64,000 nt of DNA, from assembly GCF_008831285.2 (NCBI RefSeq), contig NC_045141.1, positions 17,408,106 to 17,472,105 on the forward strand, read 5' to 3'. The translations under genes were made by a program, and so were the position numbers. Shown in pieces: positions 58,822 to 64,000 of the stretch. Source of the DNA: Nymphaea colorata. Taxonomy: Eukaryota > Streptophyta > Magnoliopsida > Nymphaeales > Nymphaeaceae. How positions within the stretch are numbered: the first letter of the stretch is position 1; each line of letters begins with the position of its first letter. The notes below the pieces were generated by a model that was not told the origin of the DNA, did no database searches, and saw only the letters and a list, made by a program, of their open reading frames with translations.

Positions 58822-61800
58822 GCAGAATTTGGAAAAGGTTAAACTTAGATACATAGGCGTGATGAGAACTGCCTTACTTAGATATATAGCATGATCAGAA
58901 CTGCCTTCTGATGCTCTTCCTCTGGAATCTGGATCCTAGCCATTGATCTACTGAACAACTGGGGGGTGGAGGCCATTCTCGGACCACAAACGTCGCAATC
59001 TGCAGAGTTCGTGGCAAATTTAGGAAGCAGTGCTCGAGTGCCAATTATTTCCTTCACCGCAACCAGCCCCTCACTCTCGTCCACCAACACACCTTACTTT
59101 ATCCGGACTGCACAAACAGATGCAGCCCAAATTGAGGCCCTAGTTGCAGTCATTAAAGCTTGTCAATGGCGTCAAGTCGTGCCAGTGTACGAAGACTCGG
59201 CCTTCGGCGCCGGGTTGATTCCATTCTTAACAGATGCCCTTCAGCAGATCGGTGTTGCAGTTCCCAACAGAACACTGGTCCCACCTTCGCCCACAAATGG
59301 AGACGTCATTGATCAAAAGCTGGATGACCTTAACGGAATGGAGACGAGGGTCTTCGTGGTGCACATGACTCATATGCTTGGGGCTCAATTCTTTCGGAAA
59401 GTGCATGAAAAAGGAATGATGAGTGAAGGGTATGTGTGGATCATCACCAATTCAGTAGGTGACATGTTCGAATTCATGAATGCCACAGACATAGCACATA
59501 TGGGTGGTGTTGTTGGAGTAAAGACCCACATACTGCCATCCAAATATTTGACAGAATTCACAGAAAAATGGAGGCATAGGTTCCGGTCAGACAATCCAGG
59601 GACCGAACCGCCAAGTGAGCTCAACAAGTTCGCCATATGGGCCCATGACACTGTGTTTGCATTAGCTTCCGCTGTAGAGCGAGTCGCCGGAGCAGGGAGT
59701 TCCAACTTCCTTCCAATCAGAGACCGGAATTCGACGAATGGTTTCCAAACGTTGGGGACTTCTCCTTCTGGTAAAGAACTGTTGCATGCAGTTCAGGAGA
59801 CCACCAAGATCAAAGGACTATTCAGTGAATTCAAACTGAACAATGGGCAGCTGCAGTCTGGAGCTTTCAAGATAATCAATGTGGTGGAGCGTGGTGCCAA
59901 GGTGATCGGATTCTGGAAACCAGGTTTCGGGCTATCGAAGAATTTCAAAGTGAAAAACCAACAACAAAATAGGAGCAGTTTAGATGCGAGCAGTGTCCTC
60001 ACTGGATCAGTAACTTGGCCTGGTGGATCAAGGGAAGTTCCTAGAGGTTGGGAAATTCCCAAGGGGAAGACGCTGAAAATTGGAGTGCCAGTACTACAGG
60101 ATTACAAGGAGTTTGTAGATGTACAGAATAATGGAACTGTGGTGACGGGATTTTGCATAGATGTGTTCAAGGCAGTTGTCGCTTCCTTGAACTACAACGT
60201 TACATATGTTCTTTCACCTTTCAGTGACTCTAGTGGGAAGATGTTGGGGACCTACGATGAACTTGTACACCAGGTCTACCTTAAGGTACATCAATTTTTA
60301 TCATTGTCTTACGGTTTATTTTTTGTAATTAGGGGTTTTCTTGTTACCAAATTTTGTTATGTATTCTTATTATATATATATACTTGTCAGCAACCTGTCT
60401 GTAAATGATATTCAGTTACCATGGTTGGTGAAGCAGAAGTATGACGCAGTAATGGGTGACACAACAATCATCGCCAACAGGTCCAAGTACGTGGACTTCA
60501 CTTTGCCCTACTTGGAGTCGGGGGTGTCCATGATTGTACCAGTCCAGCCCCGTGACGACAATGCGTGGGTGTTCTTGAAGCCCATGACCCGGCCATTGTG
60601 GCTGACCACCGGCGCCTTCTTCGTCCTCACTGGGATCGTGGTGTGGATTCTAGAGCGGGGTTGTAGCGGGTCTGAATTCCAGGGGCCGCCCTCTGAGCAA
60701 ACCGGCAAAGTCTTCTATTTTATCTTCTCCACCTTGGTGTTCGCACAAAGTAGGCTTTGTGTTTCTACCTCTCCTAGAGAAGCTTCTAACCACCAGTTTC
60801 TGAAAATGAATTTTCTCTGACTATTTTCAGAGGAGAAACTCGTAAGCAATCTGTCTCGCGTGGTGGTGATCGTCTGGGTGTTCGTGGTTTTGATTCTGAC
60901 GTCGAGTTACACCGCCAGCTTGACCTCCATGCTCACCGCGCAGCAGCTTCAGCCGTCTGTCACGGACCCCCAAACGCTAATAAGAAATAAGAACAGGATA
61001 GGATTCAGAAATGGGACGTTCGTGGTTCATCTGTTGAACCGTTTGAACGTGGATCCGGCAAAAATCAAGCAGTTCGAAGACATGGAGACGGTCGCAGACG
61101 CGCTAACGAAAGGTGATAAGCATCCCGAAGGAATCGCTGCTTTCTTTGATGAAATTCCATACAATAAAATCTTCCTGCAAAAGCACTGTGGCAAATACAC
61201 CATGGCTGGTCCTGTTTACAAGAATGCTGGCTTCGGATTTGTAACTCTCTCTCCTCTCTCGCTTTGGCTTTTCAGTGCTTTTCGAAGGATATAGTAGCTA
61301 ACTAAGTGTTAAATGTCTTTTCAGGCATTCCCAAAAGGATCGCCCTTGGTTTCTGACATTTCTCGCGCAATTTTGAACGTGACGGAGGGAGAACAAATGG
61401 CAAAGATAGAGAAAGAGTGGGGTATGAGCAACAAAACTGAATGCGCGAATGTAGAAACAGAGAAGATCTCAAGTAGCCTGTCCCTTTCTAGCTTCTGGGG
61501 TCTCTTTCTCATAACCGGAACTACTTCACTTGGGGCTCTCATCATCGGCACCATTTCAATCTTACATCAATATAACAAGAGGGAGTTAGGAACCTTCCCA
61601 TCTCTTGACTCAGAGTTCAAAAGCCTATGGCGGAAACTGCTGGACTTTGTTAGATACTTCGATGAGAAGGATCTCACCTCCCTTGCCTTTAAGAACAGAG
61701 TGATGACAGTGGACGGAAACCAGACTGATGCCGCTACTAGTGAGTACCAATCCCAGGGACAGAGCCCGATGAGTATGGATGTACCATGTGTGCTTTACGA

Positions 61801-61906
61801 AGATGCCAACTTCACGGACCAGGACGATCCCTCAGTCCATGACCATTTGCAGACTCGCGAAGATGCCAACGGCAACAACTCGAACTCGTTATCAGTATTA
61901 CAGTAG
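57261..61906 (+). CDS. GLR: Glutamate receptor-like channel GLR3 (clade II-like), intact
   Basis: Five exons, 57261-57534, 58940-60285, 60437-60749, 60831-61240 and 61325-61906, with GT-AG borders, encode 974 aa. Domain order is as in GLR1: signal peptide about 1-28; ANF-type ligand domain; S1 with NRSKYVDFT; M1; pore loop ending FSTLVFAQ at the exon 3/4 border; M3 with SYTASLTSML; S2 with AAFFDEIPYNK; M4; cytosolic tail about 10 residues longer than in GLR1. Exons 3-5 are nearly identical to those of GLR2 (about eight differences in the 193 residues of exon 5) and more distant from GLR1. An in-frame ATG at 57105 would add 52 residues in front of the signal peptide; the start at 57261 is chosen because it exposes that peptide. 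Intron 1 contains CA and TA repeats at about 58780-58820. Confidence 0.93.
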
Positions 61907-62560
61907 TGCTTAATAGTATGTACGAAGCCATAGTAGTAAAGGTCCACGAACTTTGGTTCAAAGAGTCATTTCCATGGAAGCTTACGAAGAAACTTGAATC
62001 TTGCCTCTTAGCTGGTCACGAAGAAATTTTAGCTGGTGGAATATTCCACGTACTGCCTTCCCTACTTCTATCTATGCTCTTGTCATGCTAATTAATTGGT
62101 CATGGGACATTAATGTCATTTCAGTCGCCTATATATTCTTGTTACTCGATATTCTCACGGTTGACGACGCGTTAGTCGTTTGTCCGCAGCCATTTATTAT
62201 ACCATGCATCACATGATATAAAAATCCCAATTACTTGAAGGTCCATAAACAAACAATATTTTAATTTTGGAAGCCTCTGTAAAAAGTGGAATATTATGGA
62301 TATCTCCATGCGGCCGGCATCTTGTGAACGCACTTATATGTATAAAATCTCGTATACAAGATCTATGGGAATCCATTATTACTTAAATGCATATTCTGAT
62401 AACGTGTTCAAGGCATGCAGCCTTAGATATGGCTGCAAATCGGAAGGAACCAAACATATATCAAAAACAGATACCTCAACCAATTTCATCTCTTCGTCAA
62501 ATCGAAAGACACGCCGGAATACAGATATTGTCAACACCGGCTAGCATTTTTTTTGCTACA
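61907..62560 (+). repeat. GLR3 3' UTR and diverged downstream flank
   Basis: This is more diverged than the other 3' flanks but shares TTGATTC/TTGAATCTTGC-type and TAATTAATTGGTCATGGGACATT blocks with 31090-31440. The flank ends the tandem array. Confidence 0.6.
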
Positions 62561-64000
62561 CTAGGAAGCCGGTGGTTATGGTAGGGTCCATATTAGCTAA
62601 TTTATTTTGTCAGTGATGAATTAGTGGTGCTAAATAAAGGGTTGACTGTGCATTAGGCGACAGAGCTGTCTACTTTAAAGGGATCTGAGTTACAAATTTT
62701 GTTGTCATTGTCACAATTTAGTGGTAGTTATGTGGTTGCAGCTTCATTAATTATGAGTGGAAATCGACTAACATGGTTGACAAGATATATATAAGCCATT
62801 CCATTGTTCATTAATTTCCATGGGTTGATCGTTGATGGATTTAATAGCAATTTCCATTCCATTCCATTGTTTCTTTTAATAGCAATTAATTTTTTTAAGA
62901 GTGATCAATTCTGCTTAACTTCTTTGTTTTTTTCACGGGGCAAGCTGATAAATTCTTTATTGATTCAGCGGATAACTTCATTCGTTTTGGTTTACCATCG
63001 ACCAAATTAAGCTAATTTGCTTTTAACAGCGTCAAAAGTTGCCCCGTGTTCTTTGCGTGTAGATATCTTGATCAAATTCAAACGCACGCATTGGTACCAT
63101 TTCTTGTAAGGATTCAAAGATTATGAAAAGAGGCTGGTTTATTTTTATTTTAGTTTAGAATAAAACAAAAGTAAAGTCAAATAAGACAAAACCTATCACC
63201 ATCAGGCCACAAAATCACAAAAATCAGGAGAGGTGGTCCACATTTCTCTTTTGTTGAAATCAGATAATTTTCAATCATGAGCTCATTGCTTTCCAATTAT
63301 TCTCTTCTAGTTAACTTAATAAAAAAGAAACCCCACCGCTGAAAAGAGTCACCTGACCCTATTCGTATCGACCAAGTCAAGTCCCCAAAGCCTTGGGCTC
63401 TGCCGTGGCCCGTAAGCAACTGACCTGGTAAACCTATACAGGCTGTCTAGAGCCTGCGACACTAAACAATAAGGACAAACGAATCTCCTCTTTCTTCAAA
63501 GAAATTAATGCAATGACATTGATTCCTGCAGTCCCACCAACCTACGTAAATTCGGTGAAAAATTACCGGAGAATTTCACCCTGTTTTTTTATTTTAATTA
63601 GGGTTGTGTTTGATAGTTTTGGAGAAGGATACCAATAACATAAATTTTAAAAAACCCTATGGATTTAAGGTTGGATGACAGAATTCGATTTTAAATCTGT
63701 GGATTTGAGATCCTACTAATTTTAAATCACCGCAAATGTAATAAAACACACTTTAGATGATGCCTCATTCCTCTTACTCTAAGGATCCTGAGCTGTGTCG
63801 GGACCTAACAACAGGTTTAAAATCCTAAGGTGCGTTTAGATAACTCTAAGAAAGAAGTTTGAGAAGAAAAAGAACGTTTTCCTTCCCAAACATCATTTTC
63901 AGATCATGCCATGATGATGTTTTCTCATTAATGTATCATGGTTGTTTGTGCAATGAAGTTTAACACAGTGATTTTTCATTCCTTTCTTACTAAAATAGTT
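62561..64000. other. Intergenic, no gene recognised
   Basis: AT-rich DNA without a supported gene. At 63598 the sequence TTA|GGGTTGTGTTTGATAG resembles a PIF-type left end; no matching right end is visible before the window closes. Confidence 0.5.

Noticed and set aside
63598-63840. PIF-like left end TTA|GGGTTGTGTTTGATAG
   Set aside because: No right end within the window, so the element cannot be delimited.

Overview
This is nuclear DNA of a flowering plant. The evidence is spliced genes with GT-AG introns, a plant-type BAHD acyltransferase, plant glutamate receptor-like (GLR) channels, Ty1/copia elements with tRNA-Met primer sites, and CACTA, hAT-like and PIF/Harbinger-like DNA transposons. 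I could not fix the lineage from sequence alone.

Layout. From 1 to 7.1 kb there is AT-rich intergenic DNA with a long hairpin repeat (2227-2340), a 720-bp non-autonomous CACTA element (2618-3337) and a 535-bp hAT-like element built of CTCGAGT-type repeats (5664-6198). A two-exon BAHD acyltransferase gene lies at 7246-8645 and is followed by a truncated copia LTR. From 9.6 to 15.3 kb there is a 3.1-kb TIR element, a copia reverse-transcriptase scrap and low-complexity DNA.

From about 15.3 kb to about 62.5 kb the window is a tandem array of four duplicated units. Each holds a clade-II-like GLR gene or its remains, with duplicated flanks. Unit 0 has collapsed: the signal-peptide exon is fused directly to the 3' UTR (18440-18800). 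Unit 1 holds an intact five-exon gene (25602-30832, 963 aa). Unit 2 is a pseudogene (45695-55057) with a 1-nt deletion early in exon 2 and a complete young copia element in intron 1. Unit 3 holds a second intact gene (57261-61906, 974 aa). The intact products are predicted plasma-membrane ligand-gated cation channels with an amino-terminal ligand domain, an S1/S2 glutamate-binding domain and a three-helix-plus-pore-loop channel.

Insertions have reshaped the array. Copia A (19126-23286, TSD ATGGC) sits in the 3' flank of unit 0. Copia B (32595-41161) sits between units 1 and 2 and is itself split by a 3.5-kb PIF/Harbinger-like element (34734-38278, TSD TTA). That element carries exon fragments of two unrelated host genes, an amino acid permease (AAP type) and the spliceosomal core protein PRP8, so it is a Pack-type gene-capturing transposon. 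Copia C (45997-51479, TSD AGCTC) sits in GLR2 intron 1; its gag-pol frame is open except for one TGA just after the zinc knuckle. A divergent antisense GLR scrap (41981-42337) shows that older GLR material was present before the present array. The last 1.5 kb has no gene I recognise.
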